Assembly (NCBI GenBank): GCA_016870865.1
Contig: VGAC01000001.1
Span: 1-64,000 of the forward strand
Direction: 5' to 3'
DNA length: 64,000 nucleotides
Source of the DNA: Actinomycetota bacterium
Lineage (GTDB): Bacteria > Actinomycetota > Acidimicrobiia > Acidimicrobiales > Ilumatobacteraceae
In this document: one piece after another, positions 18,067 to 27,036 of the stretch
How positions within the stretch are numbered: position 1 is the stretch's first letter
Layout of the letters: each line of letters opens with the position of its first letter
Translations under genes and position numbers: made by a program
The notes under the pieces: model-generated
What the model saw: the letters and a program-made list of their open reading frames with translations, nothing else
Told to the model about the DNA's origin: nothing
Database searches by the model: none

Positions 18067-20268
18067 TCAGGGGCGTTGGAGAGGAGCCCAGGCGAGGTCG
18101 AGGGTCTTGGTGCCCTTGTCGCGGAAGCGGATGGTGGCCTCGGTGCGACCGCGGCCGATGTTGAGCTCGATGATGACACCCTCGCCGAAGGTGGGGTGCA
18201 AGACATCTTCGCCGACACGGAAGTCGGTGATGGTGCCCTGGGGCTTGGGCTCATTGCGCTTGCCGGCGGCAAGGGCAGCATCAACCTGACGGTTGGTGAA
18301 GTCATCGGAGAACGAGCGGCTCGCGGAGCGTGATCCGCGTTCTTCGCGGCGCCCGCCACCGAAGGCCTTGACGCGACCCTCTTTCCTGAAAAGCTCGTCT
18401 GGAACCTCGTCGAGGAAACGTGAGGGCGGGTTGTACTGGGTGTTGCCGTATAGGTTGCGGCTCTCGGCGTGCGACACGTGGAGTACCTCGCGGGCACGGG
18501 TGATCCCGACATAGGCGAGACGACGTTCCTCTTCCATCTCCTCGGGGTTGGCAAGGCTGCGACTGTGCGGGAACACGCCCTCTTCGCAGCCGGCGAGAAA
18601 GACGAGCGGAAACTCGAGGCCCTTTGCAGCGTGGAGTGTCATCAACATGACACGACTGTCGTTGTCGATCTCGTCGGTGTCGGCCACGAGCGCGACCTGT
18701 TCGAGGAACTCGTCGACGGTGTCGAATTCCTCTGCAAAGCCGATGAGCTCGGCGAGGTTCTCCAGACGGCCATCGGCTTCAACCGTGCCCTCTGCCTCGA
18801 GCTCGGCCATGTAGCGCGACTTCTCCAGCACCATGCGCAACACTTCGGCCGGACCCTGGCTTTGGTGGTTGCCGGCTTCGTAGATTGTCTCGAGGAATTC
18901 TGCGAGGCCCTTCGCCGCGGCACCCGACACGCCTGCGTCTGCGGCGCGGTGCATTGCCGCTGCAAAGCCGATGCGGTTGGCGAGGGCGAACGCATCGATC
19001 TTGTCGATGCTGCCGTCGCCGATACCACGCTTGGGCACATTGATGACACGCTTGACACTGACTTCGTCGTTCTCGTTCACTGAAGCACGCAGGTATGCCA
19101 GGGCATCCTTGACTTCCCTGCGCTCGTAGAAGCGTGTGCCACCGATGATTTTGTAGGGCACGCCGTAGCGCATGAGCGCTTCTTCGAGAATGCGGCTCTG
19201 CGCGTTGGCGCGGTAGAAGACGGCCATTTCGTTCCAGCGCCTGCCGTCGGCTTCATGTGCGTTCTGCAACTGCTGGGCAATCCATCCGGCTTCGTCGTGT
19301 TCGTCATCGGCGTAGTAGCGAACGATGGGATCCCCCCCGCCCGCACTGGTCCAGAGATTCTTCGGTCGGCGCTCGATGTTGTGGGCAATGACGGCGTTCG
19401 CAGCCGAGAGAATGTTCTGCGTGCTGCGGTAGTTCTGCGCGAGGACGACGGTTGTGACATCGGGGAAGGACTCTTCGAACTGCAGGATGTTGCGGAAGTC
19501 GGCACCGCGGAAGCGGTACACCGACTGGTCGGTGTCACCGACAACGCAGACGTTGCGGGACTTGGTGCCGAGCATGAGGACAATCTCGTTCTGGGCAAGG
19601 TTCGTATCCTGGTATTCGTCGATGAGAATGTGCAAGAAGCGTTCCTGGTACATCTCGAGTACGTCACGGTTGTCGCGGAACAACTGCACTGTCCGCAGCA
19701 AGAGATCGTCGAAGTCCATGGCGCCCGCGCGTTCCAGACGCACCTGGTATTCGGCGTAGATATCGGCGTTGCGCGAATCGAGCAGCCCGGCCGCGACGTC
19801 TTTCGCCTTCCCGGGGCTGATGAGTTCGTTCTTCCAGAGACTGATACGCGCCTGCACACCACGCGCCGGGAATCGCTTCACGTCGAGGCCGAAGTCACGC
19901 ACGACGTAGCCGACGAGACGCTGAGAGTCGGCCTGGTCGTAGATCGAGAACGACCTCGGGAAGTCGAGTCGTGCGGCATTCTCACGCAGAATGCGCACGC
20001 ATGCCGAGTGAAACGTACCCACCCACATTTTGTTCGCGACCGGGCCGACGAGTGCGGCGACACGCTCACGCATTTCGCCGGCGGCCTTGTTCGTGAACGT
20101 GATGGCGAGGATGCGCATCGGGTGCACGCCCTGGTCGATGAGCCAGGCAATTCGTTGGGTGAGCACCCGAGTTTTTCCGGACCCCGCACCGGCGACCACC
20201 AACAACGGACCGCCCGGATGGACGACCGCATCGTATTGATCAGGATTGAGGGAGTCGAGGTCGATCAC
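18067..20268 (-). CDS. pcrA: UvrD/PcrA superfamily 1 DNA helicase
   Basis: The 733-residue 3'-5' ATP-dependent helicase acts in DNA repair and replication restart. All superfamily 1A motifs are readable: NPDQYDAVVHPGGPLLVVAG with Walker A AGAGSGKT, AITFTNKAAGEM (Ia), LIDEYQDTN (II), VGDTDQSVYRFRGAD (III), LAQNYRSTQ (IV), LMTLHAAKGLEFPLVFLAG (V), and EERRLAYVGITRAR (VI). The C-terminal region TITDFRVGEDVLHPTFGEG matches the PcrA/UvrD1 tail that contacts RNA polymerase. The GTG at 20268 gives VIDLDSLNPDQ; there is no obvious ribosome site. The gene follows the P450 gene by 47 bases on the same strand. Confidence 0.95.
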   Translation of the reverse strand: MIDLDSLNPDQYDAVVHPGGPLLVVAGAGSGKTRVLTQRIAWLIDQGVHPMRILAITFTNKAAGEMRERVAALVGPVANKMWVGTFHSACVRILRENAARLDFPRSFSIYDQADSQRLVGYVVRDFGLDVKRFPARGVQARISLWKNELISPGKAKDVAAGLLDSRNADIYAEYQVRLERAGAMDFDDLLLRTVQLFRDNRDVLEMYQERFLHILIDEYQDTNLAQNEIVLMLGTKSRNVCVVGDTDQSVYRFRGADFRNILQFEESFPDVTTVVLAQNYRSTQNILSAANAVIAHNIERRPKNLWTSAGGGDPIVRYYADDEHDEAGWIAQQLQNAHEADGRRWNEMAVFYRANAQSRILEEALMRYGVPYKIIGGTRFYERREVKDALAYLRASVNENDEVSVKRVINVPKRGIGDGSIDKIDAFALANRIGFAAAMHRAADAGVSGAAAKGLAEFLETIYEAGNHQSQGPAEVLRMVLEKSRYMAELEAEGTVEADGRLENLAELIGFAEEFDTVDEFLEQVALVADTDEIDNDSRVMLMTLHAAKGLEFPLVFLAGCEEGVFPHSRSLANPEEMEEERRLAYVGITRAREVLHVSHAESRNLYGNTQYNPPSRFLDEVPDELFRKEGRVKAFGGGRREERGSRSASRSFSDDFTNRQVDAALAAGKRNEPKPQGTITDFRVGEDVLHPTFGEGVIIELNIGRGRTEATIRFRDKGTKTLDLAWAPLQRP

Positions 20269-20315
20269 TAACCGTTGTTTGTAGCAGGTGGATGGTCGTC
20301 TACGACGGGAAAGGT

Positions 20316-21557
20316 TCAGTTGGCGCGGCCGATGATACGAACGGGCAGTTCGCGCGGTCCTCGAATTTGGCCGACACTCCACTTCACGACCTCGTCGGGC
20401 GCGAGCTCGAAGTCGGGATACGCGGCGAGAAACTCCTCGACCGCAATGCGCAGTTCGAGGCGCGCGAGGTTGGAACCCAGACAACGGTGGATTCCGAGGC
20501 CGAAGGCCGCGTGACGGTTCAACTCGCGGTCGAGGATCACCTTGTCGGCGTCGTCCCACTCTTGGGGGTCGCGGTTGGCTGCCGGGAACGGAAGAAGAAC
20601 CCAGTCGTTTTCCTTCATTTCGACGCCGTGGAAGTTGTAGTCCTCTTTTACGACGCGGGCCATGGTGACCGGTGCGTAGGCGCGGAGGAATTCCTCGATG
20701 GCCATCGGCATGAGCGCCGGATTGTCGACGAGGCGACGACGGTCGACCGGATTGGTCGCGAGGTGCCAGAGGCTGGAACCGATCGCGCTCCAGGTGGTGT
20801 CGATGCCCGCGATGAGCAGGAGGATGATTGTTCCACCGACGTGCTCTGGCGACAGCGGACTGTCGAAGATCGTCGCATTGAGCAGGAAGCTCGTGAGATC
20901 CTCGCGCGGGTTGTCGATATGGTCCTGCACCTGCCTGCTGATGTAGGCATCGAGTTCCTGGAACGCCAAGATACGCGAACCCGGTTCGAGATTGATGGCC
21001 TCGAGGACGTTGTGCACGAAGCCACGGAACAGTTCACCGTCCTCGGGCGGAAAACCGAGCATGCGTGCAATCACATTGACGGGGATGTTCTGTGCGTACT
21101 GCACGGCGGCATCGACTACTTCGAGTGACCCCATATTCGCGATGAGGTCGCGGCAGAGACGACGCACTTCGGGTTCCCACTCGTTGATGACGGACGGCGC
21201 AAAAGCAGGCAGAAGAATTTTGCGTGCGTGCTGGTGGAACGGTGGATCGGATGTGATGGGCGGCGCTCCGCCGATGGGTGCGGGCGGTGCATCGGGGTTG
21301 TCGCTCGGCTTCACCGTCGCAACGACGACACTGCGACTAGAGAAGTGATCGGTGTCATAGGCAATTTCGTGCACAAACTCGTGTGTGGTGGGAAGCCAAG
21401 TTCCGCCGTAACGCTGCGTGTGGGCGACCGGACAGGTTCCACGCAACTGATCCCAGATCGCGTGTGCGCGCAGGTTGTATTCAGGATCCGCGTGATCGAA
21501 GTCGCCCGCCCAGTCGCTGACGGGCCCGTAGATGGAGTTGTGCTCGAGATATGTCAT
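20316..21557 (-). CDS. Cytochrome P450
   Basis: The 413-residue soluble bacterial P450 has the haem-ligand loop FGLGIHRCLGSNLARLEL (Cys near residue 358). The I-helix oxygen-activation motif is AGIDTTWSAIG near residue 250, and an EEFLRAY ExxR-type motif is present. It will need a ferredoxin and a reductase that are not in this window. The substrate is unknown; neighbours for acyl-CoA activation (22408-24033) and other lipid-type enzymes make a fatty or steroid-like substrate plausible. ATG 21557 lies 3 bases after a TGGACAGAT element that recurs on the other side of the divergent promoter region. Confidence 0.93.
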   Translation of the reverse strand: MTYLEHNSIYGPVSDWAGDFDHADPEYNLRAHAIWDQLRGTCPVAHTQRYGGTWLPTTHEFVHEIAYDTDHFSSRSVVVATVKPSDNPDAPPAPIGGAPPITSDPPFHQHARKILLPAFAPSVINEWEPEVRRLCRDLIANMGSLEVVDAAVQYAQNIPVNVIARMLGFPPEDGELFRGFVHNVLEAINLEPGSRILAFQELDAYISRQVQDHIDNPREDLTSFLLNATIFDSPLSPEHVGGTIILLLIAGIDTTWSAIGSSLWHLATNPVDRRRLVDNPALMPMAIEEFLRAYAPVTMARVVKEDYNFHGVEMKENDWVLLPFPAANRDPQEWDDADKVILDRELNRHAAFGLGIHRCLGSNLARLELRIAVEEFLAAYPDFELAPDEVVKWSVGQIRGPRELPVRIIGRAN

Positions 21558-21559
21558 CG

Positions 21560-21619
21560 CATCTGTCCAAATTTTTCGACCCGCGGACCGCGCCAGCGGT
21601 CACGTCGGCTGGACAGATG
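21560..21619. promoter_or_regulatory. Operator-like repeats between P450 and yaaA
   Basis: CATCTGTCCA (21560-21569) and TGGACAGATG (21610-21619) are a perfect 10-bp inverted repeat spaced by 40 bases. Read with each gene, TGGACAGATG therefore precedes both the P450 start and the yaaA start in the same orientation. Inside lies a second inverted repeat, GACCGC-GCCA-GCGGTC (21586-21601). The whole divergent region is only 89 bases, so these elements must overlap both promoters. The regulator is not identifiable here. Confidence 0.45.
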
Positions 21620-21646
21620 GTACCCACCGTGAGACAAACTCGCCAG

Positions 21647-22396
21647 ATGCGTCTCAACTTTGTGCTCCTTCTCCCGCCCTCTGAGGGCAAAGCCGAGGGG
21701 GGACGGCCCGGTACGAAGTGGAGGCCAAAAAGCGGAACCTTCGGGCTCAAGCTCGGTGCGCGGCGTGGCGAGGTGGCCGCCGCACTTGCCGCCGAGGGTG
21801 GCGGAAACGCCGCGCTTTTGGGAGTGGGCGGCAGACACCTGAAGCGGGCGCAGGCGGCGAACCGGGGCGTTGTTGGCGCGCTGACCCTTCCCGCGGCCGA
21901 GCGTTACACAGGTGTGGTCTGGGAGCACCTCGACCTGGCGGGGATGACCGCCGCGCAACGCGAGCGGGCCCTGGCGCGGATCATCGTGCTGAGCGGCCTG
22001 ACGGGGGCGAGCCTGGCCAGCGATCCCGTCCCCGACTACAGGTTGAAAATGGGGGTGCGGCCTCCCGGGTTCTCGGGCACATTGGCGAGGTGGTGGCGTG
22101 ACGCGGTGAGCGACGCCGTCAATGACTATGCGCGGGGGTGCATCGTGATCGATTTGTTGCCGACCGAACATCGCGCTGCTTACTCCCCCGACCCATTCCT
22201 CGACGTGGACCACGTCATCGTCGACTTGGTGACGTCGAACGGTAGGGCGGGAGGCCACGATGCCAAAGCGGCAAAAGGTCGCCTGGCGCGACATCTGTTG
22301 CTGACGACCCCGATGATTGCCTCGCGCAAGGGGCTCATGACGGCCATCGAAAAATTCTCGGACGGGGCCTTTCGGGTCGTGACAAAAGTCAACTAA
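21647..22396 (+). CDS. yaaA: YaaA/UPF0246 peroxide-stress protein
   Basis: The 249-residue protein starts MRLNFVLLLPPSEGKA, which is the family signature, and continues with KSGTFGLKLGARRG. LPAAERYTGVVWEHLD, VLSGLTGASLASDPVPDYRL and the C-terminal helices match the YaaA (DUF328) layout. In E. coli YaaA lowers intracellular iron and protects DNA during peroxide stress; the fold binds DNA. ATG 21647 has no clear ribosome site, while a GTG 18 bases upstream and an earlier ATG overlapping the P450 gene are less likely. It is followed after 11 bases by the acyl-CoA synthetase gene. Confidence 0.85.
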   Translation: MRLNFVLLLPPSEGKAEGGRPGTKWRPKSGTFGLKLGARRGEVAAALAAEGGGNAALLGVGGRHLKRAQAANRGVVGALTLPAAERYTGVVWEHLDLAGMTAAQRERALARIIVLSGLTGASLASDPVPDYRLKMGVRPPGFSGTLARWWRDAVSDAVNDYARGCIVIDLLPTEHRAAYSPDPFLDVDHVIVDLVTSNGRAGGHDAKAAKGRLARHLLLTTPMIASRKGLMTAIEKFSDGAFRVVTKVN

Positions 22397-22407
22397 CTTT
22401 GTTCCGC

Positions 22408-24033
22408 ATGGAACGTCAATTCGCGACCCTTTGGGAATCGATCGCCGATGTGATCGGTGATTCACCGGCGGCAACGCACGGTGACCTCACCCGCACGTGG
22501 ACGGAGTACGACGACCGTGCCTCGCGTCTCGCCCAGGCAATGGTCGATGTCGGCCTCGGTCCCGACAGCAAGGTTGGCCTCTACCTCTACAACAGCAACG
22601 AATACCTTGAGGCGCACTTCGCTGCGTTCAAGTTCCGCGGCGTGCCGGTGAACGTCAACTACCGATACCTCGACGAAGAACTGTGGTACCTACTCGACAA
22701 CTCCGACGCCGAGGCGCTCTTTTTCCACTCGTCGCTCGGTGACCGCGTGGCACGCGTTGTCGATCGCCTCCCGAAGCTGAAGTTCGTCGTGGAGGTGTCC
22801 GACTCGGCCGAGAGTCACGTGGCCAAGGCGGTGCCGTACGAATCCGTCGTCTCGGGGCACTCGCCGATGAAGCGCATCACGCGAAGCGAAGACGATACCT
22901 ACATGCTCTATACGGGTGGTACCACAGGCATGCCGAAAGGCGTGATGTACAAGATGGGCCCGATGGCGCAGGGCTTCATCACGGGTGGTTTGCCGCTCGT
23001 GGGTCTCGCTCCTCCGGCAACTGTCGATGAGTTGCCCGCCGCGGTGCGCGCGGGCATCGAAGCCGGAACCGGTGTTGTCTCGATGCCCGGCTGCCCGCTC
23101 ATGCACGGTACCGGCATGTGGATCGGCGCGATGATGCCCCACGTCGGCGGTGCGAACGTCATCACGATGAAGTCGCGTAGCTTCGACCCCGTTGAAATGC
23201 TCGAAACCGTCGAGGCGAAAAGAGCTTCGATGACAGTCGTCGTGGGCGACTCGTTCGTCAAGCCGATCATCCGCGCCATCGACGAAGCCGCCGCAAAGGG
23301 TCGCACCTACGACTTGTCGTCACTCAAGTTGATGCTGTCATCGGGTGTCATGTGGACCGCCGAAGTCAAGGAGCAACTTCTCGACCGCGTCGAGCATCTC
23401 GTGCTCGTCGATGCAATGGGTTCCACCGAGGGATCGATGGGAACGCAGATTTCGATGAAGGGTCTGCCGCCCCAGACCGCCAAGTTCTCGCAAATGCCGA
23501 CCACGAAGGTCTTCACCGACGACGACCGCGAGGTTGTCCCGGGGTCGGGTGAGGTCGGCAAGGTTGCCGCCGGGGGTAGCGTTCCCTTCGGCTATTTCAA
23601 GGATCCAGAGAAGTCGGCAAAGACGTTCCGCACGATCGATGGCGTTGCGTACTCCTTCCCCGGAGACCTCGCCATGGTTGCAGAGGATGGTTCGCTGATC
23701 CTTCTCGGCCGCGGCAGCCAGGTGATCAACTCCGGCGGCGAGAAGATCTTCCCCGAAGAGGTGGAGGAAGCAGTCAAGCGTGTGCCGGGTGTTCTCGACT
23801 GCCTCGTCGTGGGTATCGACGACGAGAAGTTTGGGCAGGCGGTGACGGCCGTTGCGTCTGTTGCGCCGGGCCAAAGTGTCGACGAAGCGACGATCATCGT
23901 GGGTGTGAAGAATCAACTCGCCGGCTACAAGGCGCCCAAGCGTGTCGTGTTCGTGTCGACGGTGCCACGTGCGCCGAACGGCAAGGCTGATTACAAGACC
24001 GCCAAGACCATGGCGGCCGACGCGCTCAGTTGA
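22408..24033 (+). CDS. Acyl-CoA synthetase (AMP-forming)
   Basis: The 541-residue ANL-superfamily adenylate-forming ligase activates a carboxylic acid with ATP and CoA. The P-loop-like motif is YMLYTGGTTGMPKGVMYK. The adenylate region carries DAMGSTEGSMG, the hinge region is GDLAMVAEDGSLILLGRG, with INSGGEKIFPEEVEEAV after it, and the C-terminal catalytic lysine is in PRAPNGKADYKTAK. The style resembles the FadD enzymes of actinobacterial fatty-acid and steroid side-chain catabolism. The ATG at 22408 (MERQFATLWE) is preferred over a TTG at 22399. Its last 8 bases overlap the end of the convergent hydrolase gene. Confidence 0.92.
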   Translation: MERQFATLWESIADVIGDSPAATHGDLTRTWTEYDDRASRLAQAMVDVGLGPDSKVGLYLYNSNEYLEAHFAAFKFRGVPVNVNYRYLDEELWYLLDNSDAEALFFHSSLGDRVARVVDRLPKLKFVVEVSDSAESHVAKAVPYESVVSGHSPMKRITRSEDDTYMLYTGGTTGMPKGVMYKMGPMAQGFITGGLPLVGLAPPATVDELPAAVRAGIEAGTGVVSMPGCPLMHGTGMWIGAMMPHVGGANVITMKSRSFDPVEMLETVEAKRASMTVVVGDSFVKPIIRAIDEAAAKGRTYDLSSLKLMLSSGVMWTAEVKEQLLDRVEHLVLVDAMGSTEGSMGTQISMKGLPPQTAKFSQMPTTKVFTDDDREVVPGSGEVGKVAAGGSVPFGYFKDPEKSAKTFRTIDGVAYSFPGDLAMVAEDGSLILLGRGSQVINSGGEKIFPEEVEEAVKRVPGVLDCLVVGIDDEKFGQAVTAVASVAPGQSVDEATIIVGVKNQLAGYKAPKRVVFVSTVPRAPNGKADYKTAKTMAADALS

Positions 24034-24781
24034 GCAATTTCTCGCGCAAGAAACCGAGGACGCGGGCGACGCCTTCCTCTCGGCGATGCTCGGTGAGCAC
24101 CGAGTGATCCGACTTCCGTGCGGAAGGAAACTCGACGGCCACGAACGCATCGCCGAGCAGTGTGCGCAACGACGCAAAACGGTCCCCCACAAGCTTGTCC
24201 TCGGTGAAGCGCAGGCCGAGAACCTGGCACCCTGCAGCCGCACGGTTTGCGACGACCACCGCATCGTCGGCGGACAGGTTCAGATCCGCGCCGCGCGCGC
24301 GGCCCACGACGAAGGGCAACGACGGCTGTGACAGAACCGGTGCGACCACGAAGTCGTCGAGCATCATGCCGAGTGCAAACCCGCCACTGAAGCACATGCC
24401 TATTGCGCCGACACCCCGACCACCGACGTCTTCATGCAACTGACGAGCGAGTGCGCGTAGGTAGGCGATTACGGGCGAGGTCTTCTTCATCGCCATCGTG
24501 GTGAACTCGCGCGAGACACAGATTTTCGACATCGAACTCGCGAGATAACCCCGCGAGACGTCGCGGCCCACCTCACCGACGAGCAAGGGCATCACGACCG
24601 TGAAACCCGCCGCCACGACCTCCTCGGCGAAACGCAGGACACTCGGGGTGATGCCGGGGATCTCGTGCACCACGACGACACCGGGTCCGGTGCCCTTGCG
24701 GTACGTGGAGTGGGTGAAGCCCGCCGCGCTGAACTCGCCGCGCTGCCACCCATCAAGTTCGGTCCCTGCGGTGGCGCCCAT
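24026..24781 (-). CDS. Dienelactone hydrolase family protein
   Basis: The 251-residue alpha/beta hydrolase has a cysteine nucleophile in AIGMCFSGGFAL (GxCxGG), the mark of the dienelactone hydrolase branch. The Asp and His of the triad are probably in RFTEDKLVGDRF and SARKSDHSVL. GPGVVVVHEIPGITPSVL forms the oxyanion-side strand. ATG 24781 is preferred because GGGGGGA lies a few bases upstream; a TTG at 24793 would add four residues. It runs tail to tail into the acyl-CoA synthetase with an 8-bp overlap, and follows the phosphotransferase-like gene by 12 bases. The substrate is not known. Confidence 0.88.
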   Translation of the reverse strand: MGATAGTELDGWQRGEFSAAGFTHSTYRKGTGPGVVVVHEIPGITPSVLRFAEEVVAAGFTVVMPLLVGEVGRDVSRGYLASSMSKICVSREFTTMAMKKTSPVIAYLRALARQLHEDVGGRGVGAIGMCFSGGFALGMMLDDFVVAPVLSQPSLPFVVGRARGADLNLSADDAVVVANRAAAGCQVLGLRFTEDKLVGDRFASLRTLLGDAFVAVEFPSARKSDHSVLTEHRREEGVARVLGFLREKLLN

Positions 24782-24793
24782 GTTTCCCCCCAA

Positions 24794-25807
24794 CTACACA
24801 CCAGATTTGAGTGCGGTGAGTGCCGCCTCCGCGAGCAGTTCTACACCACGACGCAGGGGCGTCGGGTCGAAGTCCTGTTTGCCCATCGCACCGTGCGCGT
24901 AACGCGCATACACGCCCTCGCTGATCACCGCGAGCCGCCACGACGAGAATGCCACGTAGTAGCCGATGTTCGAGCAGTCACGGCCCGACTTCGACGCATA
25001 CATGTCGACCATCTCGCGGTACGTCGGGAAACCTTCCAGGCCGGACGGGTCGTTCTCACGGCGCGCCGGCACACCCGGGTCGCTCCAGTAGACACCCAGA
25101 TAACCGATGTCGGCCATCGGGTCGCCCAGCGTGCACAGTTCCCAGTCGAGTACCGCGGCGATTCGCGCGTCTCTGAGGTCGGCCAGACAGTTGCCGAACC
25201 TGTAGTCGCCGTGGGTGATCACCGTGCCGCATTGTGGGGGCACACCCGCACGCAACAGGCCTTCCACTTCGTCGATCTCGGGTAGTTCGCGCTGCTTCGA
25301 GTTCGCCCACTGCGTACTCCATCGTTTGATTTGCCGCTCGACGTATGCGTCCCGTTTTGCGAGATCTCCCAAACCGACGGCGTCGATATCGACCGCATGC
25401 AGACGCACCATGACATCGATGAGATCCTCGGACAAAGCCCGTCGCGTCGCGGAAGCGAGCCCCATCGCCTTCGCCTGCCCGTCAAGCACGACCCCGTTGA
25501 CGAATCCCATCACGTAGAACGGTGCCCCGTTCACCGCCGTGTCGTTGCAGACCCCCAGCGTTCTCGGCACGGGCACGTCGGTGGTGCCAACGGCGGAAAT
25601 GATGCGGTGTTCACGCGCCATGTCGTGGGCGGTGGCGAGCACGTGACCGATCGGTGGCCGACGCAGGACGACGACGCGCCCGGTGGCATCGCCGACGCGA
25701 TAGGTGATGTTCGAGCGCCCACCCACGATCATGTCGAAGTGGAACGGACCAACGAGACCATCGACGTTGTCCTCGAGCCAACGCGACACTCGCTCTTCGT
25801 GAATCAC
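24794..25807 (-). CDS. APH/ACAD10-like phosphotransferase family protein
   Basis: The 337-residue protein has a kinase-like fold of the aminoglycoside phosphotransferase family. Readable parts are FDMIVGGRSNITYRV (nucleotide loop), the catalytic loop VITHGDYRFGNCL (His-x-Asp-5-Asn pattern) and the metal-binding AAVLDWELCTLGDPMADIG. Actinobacteria encode many such proteins next to acyl-CoA dehydrogenases and ligases; the mammalian relative is the N-terminal part of ACAD10/11, which phosphorylates 4-hydroxyacyl-CoAs. The start is a GTG at 25807. With the hydrolase, synthetase and P450 nearby, a role in unusual fatty-acid breakdown is likelier than drug resistance. Confidence 0.85.
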   Translation of the reverse strand: MIHEERVSRWLEDNVDGLVGPFHFDMIVGGRSNITYRVGDATGRVVVLRRPPIGHVLATAHDMAREHRIISAVGTTDVPVPRTLGVCNDTAVNGAPFYVMGFVNGVVLDGQAKAMGLASATRRALSEDLIDVMVRLHAVDIDAVGLGDLAKRDAYVERQIKRWSTQWANSKQRELPEIDEVEGLLRAGVPPQCGTVITHGDYRFGNCLADLRDARIAAVLDWELCTLGDPMADIGYLGVYWSDPGVPARRENDPSGLEGFPTYREMVDMYASKSGRDCSNIGYYVAFSSWRLAVISEGVYARYAHGAMGKQDFDPTPLRRGVELLAEAALTALKSGV

Positions 25808-25841
25808 GCGACGAGACTAGTTGTACGGCACCAACGGCGAA

Positions 25842-26912
25842 TCAGCCCGGCCGTGTGATGCCGACGACACGTTCCCACGGCACCGCACCAACCTTGACGA
25901 CGTCGCCACGACGCGGGGCGTGCACCATTTTGCCGCTGCCGATGTAGATGGAGACGTGCCCAATCGGCGTGCGGCTGAAGATGAGGTCACCGGGCTGGAC
26001 GGCCTGAATCGGAATGCGCGGGCCGAGCTGGTACTGCGCCTTCGAATAGTGCGGCAAAGACACACCGGCTTGCGCCCACGCAAACTTCGTGAGACCCGAG
26101 CAGTCGAAGGCGACGCCCGGTGAACTGCGAGCGAATTGGTACGGCACGCCCAACTGTCCGAGGGCTGCCTGCACCGCGACACCGGCCTTCGACGACGGTG
26201 CCTTCACCTTGTACTTTGCCGCCTCGGCCCTGTACTTGGCGGCCAGGGCAGCCGAGCGCTGCAACGCAAGTTCGTCACGCCGGGCACGCTCGGCGGCAAG
26301 CGCCTCGCCCAGGTCGGCCTGCGCCTTGCTCAGTCTGCGCTGGTACGCATTGGCCAGGTCCTCGGCAGAGTTGAATTGCGCGTTTGCCGCATCGGCAGCC
26401 CGCTCAGCGGCTTTTTGCTTTTTCTGCAGTGCCTTGCGTTCGAGTTCCAGGTCTTCGACCAGCGCGTCGACCTCGTCTGTCGAATTGGCACCGGAATTGA
26501 GGGCCACCGCGAGCAGGTGCTCCTTTTGTACCGTCGCGTTCAAGCCACCCGGATCGGTCAAGAGCGACGTCAGGCTGTTGCTTCGGCCACCGTTCATGAA
26601 CGCCTGCTGGGCCACCTTGACAAGATCGCGACGCATGGTCGACAACTCAGATTCTTTCTGGGCAACGCGAGCTTCGGAATCGATGATCTGCTGCTTCAGG
26701 TCGTCCTGCATCGCCACGGCCTCGGCGTAGCGCTCGGAGGCGACGTCCATCTGCGCTTCCAAACGATCCAGTTCGTCGAACAGGGCATTGACCTGGTTCT
26801 GGATGTTCGCCGAGGATGCGTTGGCCGGCCCCGACACTGGTAATACGACGCCCATCAACGACCCACACCCGAGGACGAGTGCGATCAGTCGGGCGCGGGG
26901 GCGTGCGAACAT
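25842..26912 (-). CDS. Secreted NlpC/P60 peptidoglycan endopeptidase
   Basis: The 356-residue protein has a signal peptide (residues 1 to about 32, ending NASSAN). Two long coiled-coil stretches follow at about 36-110 and 150-225, the second rich in Ala, Glu and Lys, and then a C-terminal NlpC/P60 domain from about 240. Catalytic Cys is in VAFDCSGLTKFAW (near 270), and histidines are in TPIGHVSIYIG (near 316) and KMVHAPRRGD (near 329). The layout matches RipA/RipC-type cell-division hydrolases of actinobacteria, where the coiled coil is inhibitory. Upstream, TAGAGT lies 10 bases before the ATG and may be the -10 box of a leaderless transcript. Confidence 0.92.
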   Translation of the reverse strand: MFARPRARLIALVLGCGSLMGVVLPVSGPANASSANIQNQVNALFDELDRLEAQMDVASERYAEAVAMQDDLKQQIIDSEARVAQKESELSTMRRDLVKVAQQAFMNGGRSNSLTSLLTDPGGLNATVQKEHLLAVALNSGANSTDEVDALVEDLELERKALQKKQKAAERAADAANAQFNSAEDLANAYQRRLSKAQADLGEALAAERARRDELALQRSAALAAKYRAEAAKYKVKAPSSKAGVAVQAALGQLGVPYQFARSSPGVAFDCSGLTKFAWAQAGVSLPHYSKAQYQLGPRIPIQAVQPGDLIFSRTPIGHVSIYIGSGKMVHAPRRGDVVKVGAVPWERVVGITRPG

Positions 26913-26939
26913 GACTTCACTGACTCTACCGAGATGAGA

Positions 26940-26967
26940 AAAGTGGGGGCCCGCAGACCCCCACTTT
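26940..26967 (-). terminator. Intrinsic terminator of the secreted-protein gene
   Basis: AAAGTGGGGG (26940-26949) pairs with CCCCCACTTT (26958-26967), giving a perfect 10-bp stem and an eight-base loop. Read on the minus strand, the stem is followed by TTTTCTC, a fair U-tract. It lies about 70 bases after the stop of the 27037-29406 gene; the bases between (26968-27036) are AT-richer and show no gene. Confidence 0.8.
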
Positions 26968-27036
26968 CGACGAATTCTTCAGTTATGCACAGCAGTTTTC
27001 CAGCGTTTTCGCGCAGAATGAGAGTAAAACACCCGT

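Noticed and set aside
26913-27036. c-di-AMP riboswitch upstream of the NlpC/P60 gene, common in actinobacteria
   Set aside because: The 124-base gap is taken up by the terminator of the previous gene and a short promoter region; no riboswitch core is seen.
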